This document shows positions 43,435 to 50,724 of a DNA stretch of 64,000 nucleotides, one piece after another (within the stretch, counting starts at the first letter, position 1; the number at the start of each line of letters is the position of its first letter). The notes beneath the pieces are model-generated. The model ran no database searches and had not been told where the DNA came from. It worked only from the letters and a program-made list of their open reading frames with translations. Source of the DNA: UBA6623 sp965238125 (lineage in GTDB: Bacteria; Acidobacteriota; Terriglobia; Bryobacterales; UBA6623); contig OZ250179.1 of the NCBI GenBank assembly GCA_965238125.1, positions 2,914,001 to 2,978,000 of the forward strand, read 5' to 3'. A program made the position numbers and the translations under genes.

Positions 43435-43496
43435 CTTCTGTGATTCCGGGGTAGGTTCATCTGATACCGCTTACTCACGTGCGCGGCTCGGTTTGG
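43423..43496 (+). repeat. ~75-bp dispersed repeat, direct copy 1
   Basis: Starts TCTTGGGATCATCACCTTCT, ends CGCGGCTCGGTTTGG, and matches 43697-43780 at about 85%. Its right half is the 32-bp ATACCGCTT...GGTTTG module found four times in the window. It overlaps the start codon of the oxidoreductase gene. Confidence 0.75.
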
Positions 43497-43572
43497 GAAT
43501 CGCATACCGCTTGATGACTCTCGCATCGGTTTCGGCACGGCAAACTGAGCCGCGCACGTGAGTAAGCGGTAT
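43464..43572. repeat. 32-bp inverted repeat pair with 45-bp spacer
   Basis: Left arm 43464-43495 begins ATACCGCTTACTCACGTG and ends CTCGGTTTG. Right arm 43541-43572 is its inverse with one mismatch (31 of 32). The pair could form a long hairpin between two minus-strand genes. Further single copies lie at 43748-43779 and 63917-63948. Confidence 0.85.
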
Positions 43573-43696
43573 GAGATGAGGCCAGTCGGCGCGAAGGACG
43601 GTGGCGTGAGCGTGGCGCCGGCAACGTGGAAATCTCTTTGCCGAATCGGCAAGGGGCCGGCCTCGATGATTTGGCGGCCGGGACCGAGGTCCCGGG

Positions 43697-43780
43697 GCGA
43701 CTCTCTTGGAATCATCACCTTCCGTGGTTCCAGGATCGGTTCATCGGATACCGCTTACTGACGTGCGCGGCTCGGTTTGG
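43697..43780 (+). repeat. ~80-bp dispersed repeat, direct copy 2
   Basis: Same organisation as 43423-43496 (TTGGAATCATCACCTTCCGT to CGCGGCTCGGTTTGG). It ends just before the stop codon of the hydrolase gene. With the inverted copy it makes the 43435-43786 gap almost wholly repeat-derived. Confidence 0.75.
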
Positions 43781-43786
43781 CGCGAC

Positions 43787-45628
43787 TCAGTTCCTTTTCA
43801 CCAGCACAACCCAATCTTTTCGAGGGTCGGCGGGAGCCCGGCCGAGCGACCGCTCTCCCGGCCCCTTGATCGATTTCACGCGGCCCTGTTGCAGCTCGCC
43901 GCCCGCTCGGGGGTTGTACCACTGGACGGAATACTCGCCTTCGGGCACTTCCAAGCGCGCCGTGCCGCCGGCGGGCAACTGCACCGCATAGACTTCGCCG
44001 GCCTTGGCCAAAACCCGCGCGCCCTTGGACCGAGAGGCCAAATCATTATCCGGCGCCATCTCCCAAAACGGGAGGTTATCGTGGAAGAACTCGAGGGCAT
44101 GACGCGTCTGGTCCCACATGATGTCGCGGGAACGCCAGTCTTCGCAATTGACGTCCATATGAGGATGCTGGTAGCCGAAGTACCACTCGACGCCCGAGCC
44201 GCCGCCGATTAAGTTCCCCCACAACGCTTCGATGCGCGGGATGTCGTGAGTAGGGTCTTCCTCATCGGTTACGACACCGTCGGACGCTTTAGGTTGTTCG
44301 TCGCCGAAGATCGCCCATTTGCGCCCCGCGTCGGTGGTCCGTTGTCGCAAGACCACTGCGTCGTTGTTGTAGTTTTCCATCTTGCCTTGAATCGAAGAGA
44401 CTTCGAAGTTCGCGTCGCCGAGCAGGCCGTCGTAATAGTCCGGAGCCTTGTTGTTATGCGTATGCACGGTGATCGGGTGATCGTAGGGGTCTACGGCGCG
44501 GATGTAGTCGGCAATCGCCTTGCGATCGGCGTCGTCGACATTGTTTTCCTCGCCCTGATTCCAGACGACCGCCAAGTGATGGCCGAAGCGCGCGACGAGC
44601 TCACGATAGTAGAGCCGGCGCTCGGGGTTGAGGCCGGGACTGCCGCCGAGCTTCCCGTCGTTCTCGGTTTCCTGCGTGATGACGTGGAGCTGAATGCCGA
44701 GGCGGTCCATGTGCGTAAAAACGATGTCCCATTGGTCGACCTTGCTCGCGTCAAAACGGTCGCGGACCTCGTGTGACGTCCACATCCACGTGTCCATGCC
44801 GTCGCCGCCGTCAAGGTTGTAGGTGAGGAAGTAGACGCTGTTCATGCCCTTGCCCGCAAGGTAATTCAAAGCTCCAATGATGCCCTTGCCTTTTCCGCCT
44901 TGCCAAGTGGGATCACCGGTCTTCCAATCATCGAGGTGGGGTTCGTATTGATGGACAAAGTCCACGCCCTCTTGCACGCCCGAGAGCACGCCGGTGTCGA
45001 ACGTGTCGTCAAAGTCGGCGTAGGCCAGGAAGTTTTCGGGGCTGTCGGCCCCGCCCTTGAGGAAGTATTCCTTGTTGCCGGCGAATTGCAAATGATGTTC
45101 GCCGATGTAGCGGAGCGTGCCCTTGGCGCGGAAGTCGCTTCCCGATTTGTCGGAAGGACCGACCTCGATGGTGCCGGTTTGCCCGTCGAAATCCGTCGGA
45201 GCCCCCGCGTCGGCGTCGAGGCTCATGGCGACATCGTCGCCGGTCCGGAACGAGGCTGTGTAGGTCCACTTACCGGCCTGGTCGGGAGCGAAGCGCACGC
45301 GCCACGTGCCGCCTTCTTTGGCCGACGTCTCGGCGGCGTTGCCATCCGCGGCGTAATAGCCGGGGACGGTGTAGGAGGTGCCGCTTTCATGCGCGAAGGT
45401 GACGTTCAAACGATAATTGCGAAACGGGTTGGGTTCGGCGTCTTCCGAAGTCGCCGGGCCCGTGAAAGTGATCGTCACCCCGTGCCACTGCTTAAGTTCA
45501 CCGCTGACCGTCGGCGGCGGCGAGCTACAGCCGGCGGAAATGACGAGGGCCGCGATGACGGCGCTCAACAAGGAAACTCGATGAGATTGAGGAATCCGGG
45601 GGATTCCCCGGAGAATGTGATTTTTCAT
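43787..45628 (-). CDS. DUF5060 / glycoside hydrolase-like lipoprotein
   Basis: About 613 aa. Start at MKNHILRGIPRIPQSHRVSL, followed by a hydrophobic helix and the lipobox ISAGC. The DUF5060 N-terminal sheet domain (WHGVTITFTGPATSE, PFRNYRLNVTFAHESG, GTWRVRFAPDQAGKWTYTASF) is followed by a TIM-barrel-like region with MNSVYFLTYNLDGGDGMDTW, QLHVITQETENDG, HHLAVVWNQGEENNVDDADR and WAIFGDEQPKASDG, where the two Glu-containing motifs are candidate acid/base and nucleophile. A C-terminal sheet domain (ARVLAKAGEVYAVQLPAGGT) resembles the putative collagen-binding domain of such enzymes. A periplasmic or surface polysaccharide hydrolase is likely; substrate unknown. Confidence 0.82.
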   Translation of the reverse strand: MKNHILRGIPRIPQSHRVSLLSAVIAALVISAGCSSPPPTVSGELKQWHGVTITFTGPATSEDAEPNPFRNYRLNVTFAHESGTSYTVPGYYAADGNAAETSAKEGGTWRVRFAPDQAGKWTYTASFRTGDDVAMSLDADAGAPTDFDGQTGTIEVGPSDKSGSDFRAKGTLRYIGEHHLQFAGNKEYFLKGGADSPENFLAYADFDDTFDTGVLSGVQEGVDFVHQYEPHLDDWKTGDPTWQGGKGKGIIGALNYLAGKGMNSVYFLTYNLDGGDGMDTWMWTSHEVRDRFDASKVDQWDIVFTHMDRLGIQLHVITQETENDGKLGGSPGLNPERRLYYRELVARFGHHLAVVWNQGEENNVDDADRKAIADYIRAVDPYDHPITVHTHNNKAPDYYDGLLGDANFEVSSIQGKMENYNNDAVVLRQRTTDAGRKWAIFGDEQPKASDGVVTDEEDPTHDIPRIEALWGNLIGGGSGVEWYFGYQHPHMDVNCEDWRSRDIMWDQTRHALEFFHDNLPFWEMAPDNDLASRSKGARVLAKAGEVYAVQLPAGGTARLEVPEGEYSVQWYNPRAGGELQQGRVKSIKGPGERSLGRAPADPRKDWVVLVKRN

Positions 45629-45828
45629 GACGACAAGCTCAGGCCGTTCGTGAACGACGGCGGTTCTCGGGTCGGGAAAAGACTCGATATTGAAAAAGAA
45701 CAGCGCATTCCGGTCTTCCAAAAAAAGAGCCCGGCGGGACGGTGCGACCGCGGGCACAGAGAAAGCATACACAAAAAAAGGAGAGCGTTAGTAGCAACGA
45801 GCGGTAGGCGAGCCCTCGTGTTTCGAGC

Positions 45829-46452
45829 CTACTCGAGGAACCGGTCTCGAATGTCCGGCGTCGGCACGAAACAGGATTCGGATCGGCCGAACCAGCGGTA
45901 TCGACGCCTGGCGAAGGCGTCGTAGCAATGATCCCGGAACGCTTTCGGCACGGCAAGAAAAACGGAGAGCAGCGGCCAGAGCCCGGAAAGGTCGCGGGCG
46001 ATTCGCAAAGCGGCGGAACTCTTGGTGTGGCAGCGACCACCCTCGATCAGGACCATCGTGTCGAGACGGTCGGCCGGCAGACCGAGTCGTTGGCGCAGAT
46101 CGTCTCCTATCGCGGACTGCAGCGGAGCGAAACGGAGTCGCTTTTTCTTGTCCCGGGTCAAAAGGAACCGGACAGCGCCGCCGCAAAAATTGCAGACTCC
46201 GTCGAAGAGAATAATCGGCCCATCGGGGGTCGCGGTCCGGGGGAGATCAATCTGTGTTCGGACACCCAAGATCCTGTCCCCGCTGACCCGTTCCGCCGTA
46301 AGGAAACGGGGATCTGCGCCAACCGTTTCGTAAGCAATCGCGGTCACTCTTGAGCCGAGCAGTCGCCTCGTCAACTCGGCCGGCCGCACGACTCTTCTTA
46401 TCCCGAGCATAACTGGTTCCCGGCATTCAAATTGCTGAAGAGTGCGCGACAT
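45829..46452 (-). CDS. DCC-family (DUF393) thiol-disulfide oxidoreductase-like protein with N-terminal extension
   Basis: 207 aa. The C-terminal ~130 residues are a complete DCC domain: IILFDGVCNFCGGAVRFLL with the D-G-V-C-x-x-C motif, RFAPLQSAIGDDLRQRLGL, LIEGGRCHTKSSAALRIARD and the FRDHCYDAFARRRYRWFGR end. DCC proteins have a thioredoxin-like fold; their substrates are poorly known. The first ~75 residues (MLGIRRVVRPAELTRRLLGS onward) are not part of the DCC family and I do not recognise them; they could be a relic of another gene fused upstream. No ATG lies at the DCC boundary, so the fused form may really be made. Confidence 0.82.
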   Translation of the reverse strand: MSRTLQQFECREPVMLGIRRVVRPAELTRRLLGSRVTAIAYETVGADPRFLTAERVSGDRILGVRTQIDLPRTATPDGPIILFDGVCNFCGGAVRFLLTRDKKKRLRFAPLQSAIGDDLRQRLGLPADRLDTMVLIEGGRCHTKSSAALRIARDLSGLWPLLSVFLAVPKAFRDHCYDAFARRRYRWFGRSESCFVPTPDIRDRFLE

Positions 46453-46518
46453 AAATATGGGAGAATTGGTGGCCAGGGCCCGAGCCCTTTCCTGCCTGCA
46501 ATTTTCTCTTGGCTCGGC

Positions 46519-46636
46519 CAGGGCTAAAGCCTTCCAGGAAAAGGCCGTTGAAACGGCCTCCTAGCGGACGACCAGCCCTCTAAACCGGCCCTCGAAGGGC
46601 CGGCCTATTTGCAATCCAAGCCCGGTGAACCGGGCT
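46519..46636. repeat. Array of four short hairpins (REP-like)
   Basis: In order: AGGGCT-AA-AGCCTT (46520-46533), AGGCCGTT-GA-AACGGCCT (46542-46559), CCGGCCCT-CGA-AGGGCCGG (46585-46603) and AGCCCGGT-GA-ACCGGGCT (46619-46636). Three are perfect with tiny GA or CGA loops, and all differ in stem sequence. They lie between the DCC gene and a repeat field, in non-coding DNA. Confidence 0.75.
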
Positions 46637-46944
46637 AAGCGTTGACTTGCGACTACACCTCTGTTTCGATCGGTCGCGTTGTGAAAGGGACGTCCCATAT
46701 TTATGTCGCACACCCAATGCCGAAGTAACGAGGGAGCGGGGTGACTGCGTCCACCCTTCCGCCCCTTATCCACCCCTTGCCAGATACCTAATCATGGATG
46801 TCCCCGCCTCCCCGACTTTCCTCGCGGCACATGATGCAGCGCATTGATTCCAATAGCTTTAGGTTGCCCTTGGGTTCGTTTCGTCATTTTCCCCTTGGGT
46901 GTTGAACGGCCCCGACCGGGTGTGTTGGTTGGGTGGCGTCTCCG
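46637..46944. other. Non-coding gap
   Basis: No supported gene. The base composition is more AT-rich than in the genes and the reading frames are short and unlike proteins. Confidence 0.55.
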
Positions 46945-47490
46945 GCCGGAGCTCGGAGCGGGAATAGGCCGAGGTGTGGCGGGCCCAGGTTGCTCGGAGC
47001 CGGCCTGCTCGGAGCCGGGATGTTTTGGGGCTAAGTTGTTGATATGGCTTGTGAGGCCTTTCTTGGTTCGCTGGAAATTGGGTTTGTTTGGTCAAATTTG
47101 TTGGGTCGGGGAGCTCTTCGGTTTCGACAGCTTCGATCGAGGCTCGGGACCGGGGCGGAAGCCGGGAGTTCTTGGTGCGGCGGCGGGAGCATGGCGGCCG
47201 GATTGCGACCGGCGGGCTCGGGTGCCGGTTTGGCGAAGATCCCTTCCGTGAGCCCGGCTGCACGGTTTGTCGGGCGTCTCCTAAAGTGTTGATATTGGGT
47301 GACATGGCAGTCGGATTGTCTTCGAGAATTGGCTTCGTTTCGTAGACTTGTCGGGTCGCTCGTTGGTTCTTTTTCTTGTTCTTGGCTCGCCGCTGCCGGG
47401 CTAGAGTTCGCGGCTGCCATGCTCAGGATAACGGGCTTGTCAAACCGGCTTGGCCTCAGTTCGGGAGCTGACCCCGATCTCCCCCCCGTC
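46945..47490 (-). repeat. ~540-bp non-coding duplication, copy B
   Basis: Inverse copy of 24251-24785, over 90% identical by eye. Both begin with the GGGGTCAG/GGGGACAG-CTCCCGAACTGA phrase and contain CATGGCAGC(C/T)GCGAACTCTA, ACACTTTAGGAGACGCCCGA and CATATCAACAACTTAGCCCC. Small indels differ between the copies, so a protein product is unlikely. Right of it lies another copy of the CCCCGATCTCCCC motif (47472-47505). Confidence 0.8.
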
Positions 47491-47536
47491 CCCGATCTCC
47501 CCCACCCTAGGCTATATTCCTGCCGCCCTTACCTTC

Positions 47537-47768
47537 TTGCCATATGGCACACCGCCGGTTTTGGAATGTGGCGTTCGACGCAGGAGGTAAGCCAAGGAGC
47601 GTCGAAGCGCGGACCCCGGGCTGAAGCCCGGGGCTACTATCCGCGCCCCCTGCCGGGGGCGGGGACCGAGGCGATGAGACATCCCGGCCGGAAAGCGATA
47701 AACCTCGGGGTCTGGAGCCCCAGGGCTTCCCGATGCCCTGAATATCCGACCGGTGTGCCATATGGCAA
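47537..47768. repeat. Palindrome-bounded hairpin cluster
   Basis: TTGCCATATGGCACACCG at the left end (47537) is repeated inverted at the right end (47751-47768, CGGTGTGCCATATGGCAA). The 190-bp interior has a perfect hairpin CCCCGGGCT-GA-AGCCCGGGG (47614-47633), a GGGGTCT-GG-AGCCCC dyad and other G/C stems, but no reading frame of note. It looks like a small non-autonomous mobile or structured element. Confidence 0.6.
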
Positions 47769-48012
47769 CATTTTCAGGGCTCGATTTCGTTTGATTCCGT
47801 ACCTGGGGTTCCGCCTTCGGCTCCACCCCAGGCTATATTCCTGCCGCCGCTTCGCGGCTGTGGAGATTTGCGGTTTCACCGCTTGCAAACTAATACTTCA
47901 TACGCTTGAAAGAGGATTTTCGGAGGAGTTCACTTCGAGCCCGGAACGGTTGCTGACGCGGTGGAACTTGTTCAGCCTGCGCTTGGGATAGTCCCCATTT
48001 TTTCACAGCCCC
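47769..48012 (+). repeat. Dispersed repeat block (185-bp family copy 2 and CCTAGG-type unit)
   Basis: 47805-47870 carries the inverted GGCTCCACCCCAGGCTATAT / GCCGCCGCTTCGCGGCTGTG phrase. From 47826 to 48011 it parallels 18186-18370, ending GATAGTCCCCATTTTTTCAC just before the aroA stop. Non-coding. Confidence 0.6.
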
Positions 48013-49314
48013 TCACGCAGCAGTGACTTGCTCGATCAACTCGAAAAACTCCGGGAACGAGACCGAAGCGGCTTCGGCGTTGGTCATGGTGGAAGGGCCG
48101 TCGGCGCGCAGAGCGGCGATGGTGAAGGCCATGGCGATGCGGTGATCGCCGAAGGAATCGAGTTCGGCGGCGCGAAAGCGGTTCCGGCCCGGGATCTTCA
48201 TGCCGTCATCGAAGACTTCGGGCGTCACCCCCATTCGCGTGAGATTTTCGGCAACCGTCGCAATGCGGTCGGTTTCCTTGACGCGTAACTCCGCCGCGTC
48301 GCGAATGACGAGGCCCTCGTCGCTCGCCGCGCCCAAGACGGCCAAGATCGGAACCTCATCAATGACGGCGGCCGTCATCGCCCCTTCGATCACTCCGCCG
48401 CGCAGCGCCCCCGTGTTCCCATCCCCGGGACCGCGTACTTCGATGTCTCCGACGGCTTCGCCGGCCTGCGACCGGCCAGCTCGCACTGCGATATCCGCTC
48501 CCATTTCTCTCAGAACATCGAGCAGCGCCGCCCGCGTGGGGTTGAGTCCGACGTTTTCAAGAATCAAACGGGAGCCGGGAAGCAACAGAGCAGCCGCGAT
48601 GAAGAACGCGGCCGAGGATAGGTCGGCGGGCACGCGCAACGTACGGCCTACGAGCCTGGGGCGTCCCGCGACGGTGATCGTTCCCGAATCGGCCCTGACT
48701 TCGGCGCCAAATTCACGAAGGGCGATCTCGGAGTGGTCGCGGGTCGGCAGCGGTTCCCGCACCGTGGTTGTTCCGTCGGCGTAAAGCCCGGCGAAGAGCA
48801 CCGCCGTCTTGACCTGAGCACTGGCGACGGGCAGTTCGTAGTCGATTGGTTTTAGCGCGCCGCCGCGAATTCGTAAAGGCGGGAAGCCGTCGCCGCGGGC
48901 TTCGATTTGCGCGCCCATCCGCTCGAGCGGAGTGATGATCCGGCGCATCGGACGCCTTGCCAGCGATTCATCTCCGGCGATGATGGTTTCGAATGGTTGC
49001 CCTGAAAGCAGTCCCGAGAGCATGCGGATCGTCGACCCGGAATTCCCCGCGTCGAGCGGTCGCCCGGGCGCGTGCAAGCCGTCGAGCCCGACGCCCGCGA
49101 TCGTGACGGTTGCGTCGCGATGCTCGATCGAAACGCCCATGGCGCGCAGGCAGGCCGGCGTGGAGGCGCAGTCGGCCCCGGTCGAGTAATTGTCGAGGCG
49201 GGTCGACCCTTCCGCGATCGCTCCCAGCATCGCGTAGCGGTGCGAAATTGACTTGTCGCCGGGTAAGCGAAGCGAGCCTGATAGCGAGCGAATGGGTGAA
49301 ATCATACGACCCAT
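48013..49314 (-). CDS. aroA: 3-phosphoshikimate 1-carboxyvinyltransferase (EPSP synthase)
   Basis: 433 aa, normal length. Signature sites are intact: LPGDKSISHRYAMLGAIAEG (phosphate-binding Lys/Ser/Arg), LDAGNSGSTIRMLSGLLSG, LPVASAQVKTAVLFAGL, the VIDEVPILAVLGA active-site Asp region, RVKETDRIATVAENL and FGDHRIAMAF. It transfers enolpyruvate from PEP to shikimate-3-phosphate in aromatic amino-acid synthesis. MGRMISPIRS could start at 49314 or at the second Met (49305). It stands alone on its strand, separated by 200 bp from a small membrane gene, with repeats downstream. Confidence 0.96.
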   Translation of the reverse strand: MGRMISPIRSLSGSLRLPGDKSISHRYAMLGAIAEGSTRLDNYSTGADCASTPACLRAMGVSIEHRDATVTIAGVGLDGLHAPGRPLDAGNSGSTIRMLSGLLSGQPFETIIAGDESLARRPMRRIITPLERMGAQIEARGDGFPPLRIRGGALKPIDYELPVASAQVKTAVLFAGLYADGTTTVREPLPTRDHSEIALREFGAEVRADSGTITVAGRPRLVGRTLRVPADLSSAAFFIAAALLLPGSRLILENVGLNPTRAALLDVLREMGADIAVRAGRSQAGEAVGDIEVRGPGDGNTGALRGGVIEGAMTAAVIDEVPILAVLGAASDEGLVIRDAAELRVKETDRIATVAENLTRMGVTPEVFDDGMKIPGRNRFRAAELDSFGDHRIAMAFTIAALRADGPSTMTNAEAASVSFPEFFELIEQVTAA

Positions 49315-49518
49315 AGCGTTTCATTATGGCAGTGGAAAGGCGTGTTCCCGGTCACAGGTCGCGGTGCGGCGGTGGTGACAAGGACGCCACGACACGGCTA
49401 CCGGGTGGGCGAGTGGTAAGAGCGGCATGAGGCATCCGCCGAGGTTGTGCCGACAGCGCCAGAGACATCAGCGACGTGAAGGCGATCGGACGAATGTAGG
49501 AGGTGGAGCCGAGGGGGC

Positions 49519-49788
49519 TCACGTCTTGAGGGTGAACTCTTCGTAGAGTTCCGGACGAAGATTAGCGACCGCGACCTTGACCTCGGAGACCTCGGTTCGT
49601 AGTTCGCGGACTTCGTTGCGCAGTCCCTGGATTTCGCCGCCGAGGTCACTCCGCAGTCCTTGGATTTCGCCGCGCAACTCTTTCGCCAGGCTGTTGAAGT
49701 CATTTCGAAGCCCATGGATGGCGATCAGGTTCCAAAGAATCGCGAATGTCGGCACCGCGATTGCTATGAATAGTTGGCTGTTGGTCAC
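49519..49788 (-). CDS. Small membrane-anchored coiled-coil protein
   Basis: 89 aa from a GTG start at 49788 (MTNSQLFIAIAVPTFAIL). One N-terminal transmembrane helix (residues ~4-25) is followed by a heptad-like coiled coil with near repeats GLRNDFNSL, ELRGEIQGLRSDLGGEIQGLRNEVRE across residues 27-60. An ATG-less upstream extension to 49821 is open but unlikely. No name can be given; similar short anchored coiled coils are common in Acidobacteriota. The gap 49315-49518 shows no gene. Confidence 0.6.
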   Translation of the reverse strand: MTNSQLFIAIAVPTFAILWNLIAIHGLRNDFNSLAKELRGEIQGLRSDLGGEIQGLRNEVRELRTEVSEVKVAVANLRPELYEEFTLKT

Positions 49789-49906
49789 CTGATTTCTCGC
49801 ACCGCGCCCAGCGGCTGTCACGAATACATCTACAACATGATGTCGTCGACACCCGCGGTAACTTAGGCAACTGACTACACTGGGACCCCGCTCCTCCCGT
49901 CATGCC

Positions 49907-50302
49907 TCACAACTCGAGATCGCGACGAGCCAGCGCCTTCACAAAATCAACATCGCCGGCAAGAAAGTCGAACCAAGGAAGGCGCTCCACCGGCTCCCAG
50001 CGGATTTCCGCGAATTGCCCGGCGTCGATGTCCGCCTCCACACCCTCGACGCGGAAAAACAGCAATTCGATCTCTTTACGGCCGGGATACTGATAGCGAT
50101 ACCGCGTGATTTCGCGGCCGGGCTCGACCTGGATGCCGAGTTCCTCGTGCAACTCGCGGGAGAGCGCCCGCCGGGGTGTTTCGCCGTCTTCGACCTTGCC
50201 TCCGGGGAACTCCCATTTTCCCGGGTGATCCTGATCATCACGCCGGCGGCAAATCAAAATGCGTCCGCGGCGTTCGATCAAAGCGGCTACAACTCTCGTC
50301 AC
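49907..50302 (-). CDS. Nudix hydrolase, MutT-like
   Basis: 131 aa. The Nudix box is complete, from GGKVEDGETPRRALSRELHE through ELGI, fitting G-x5-E-x7-R-E-U-x-E-E-x-G-U. The N-terminal VVAALIERRGRILICRRRDD and the W-EFPGG lead-in are those of MutT/8-oxo-dGTP diphosphatases. The late WEPVERLPWFDFLAGDVDFV closes the fold. A role in sanitising oxidised nucleotides is likely but other nucleotide substrates are possible. About 120 bp upstream of the small membrane protein on the same strand. Confidence 0.9.
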   Translation of the reverse strand: MTRVVAALIERRGRILICRRRDDQDHPGKWEFPGGKVEDGETPRRALSRELHEELGIQVEPGREITRYRYQYPGRKEIELLFFRVEGVEADIDAGQFAEIRWEPVERLPWFDFLAGDVDFVKALARRDLEL

Positions 50303-50724
50303 GTTTCACAGTGATCGGCGCGCCGCCGCATCCGCCGCCTTTCGATGCGCGCGCCCTTCCAGGTAACAACAGGCTCCCGCGAGAGCCGCGGGTGAAGGCC
50401 ATCGAACGCCCGCTTCACCCGAAGGTCAAACAGCCGCCGTATTCCTCCGGACGAGAGTATCGTTGGCCGCGAAGAGCGCCTCGGCCGCGGCTCCTCACCG
50501 GGCGTCAACGGCTGTATCTCCGGGCTACGAAAGGAAAAGTAGAGTTCCCCCGACATTGTCTGGGCAAAGCACCAGTCCCTCGCCGGTTACCCACGGCCCT
50601 CGCCGGAGCCTGTTTCCGTGAAAAATTGGGGGACTGTACCGAGCGCCGACCGAACAAATCCCGCGCGGTAGATCGTCCGGCCCGGCGCGAAGAGGACTGT
50701 CCCCAACTTTCCTTCCTCGAATCC
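50303..50724. other. Non-coding gap with GGGGACTGT-type repeat
   Basis: No supported gene; open frames here look like out-of-frame GC-rich noise. At 50618-50710 the sequence GTGAAAAATTGGGGGACTGT and, further on, GAGGACTGTCCCCAACTTTC echo the repeats near 18340 and 47980. Confidence 0.5.

Noticed and set aside
46519..46636. Hairpin array as a CRISPR array
   Set aside because: The hairpins differ from each other in sequence and are not evenly spaced repeats.
47299..47991. 230-aa open frame through the 47-kb repeat field
   Set aside because: It crosses several unrelated repeat units and hairpins, with no domain or start signal, so it is chance openness in GC-rich DNA.
50299..50556. 85-aa minus-strand open frame upstream of the Nudix gene
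   Set aside because: Arg-rich composition typical of an out-of-frame translation, no ribosome-binding site and no recognisable motif.
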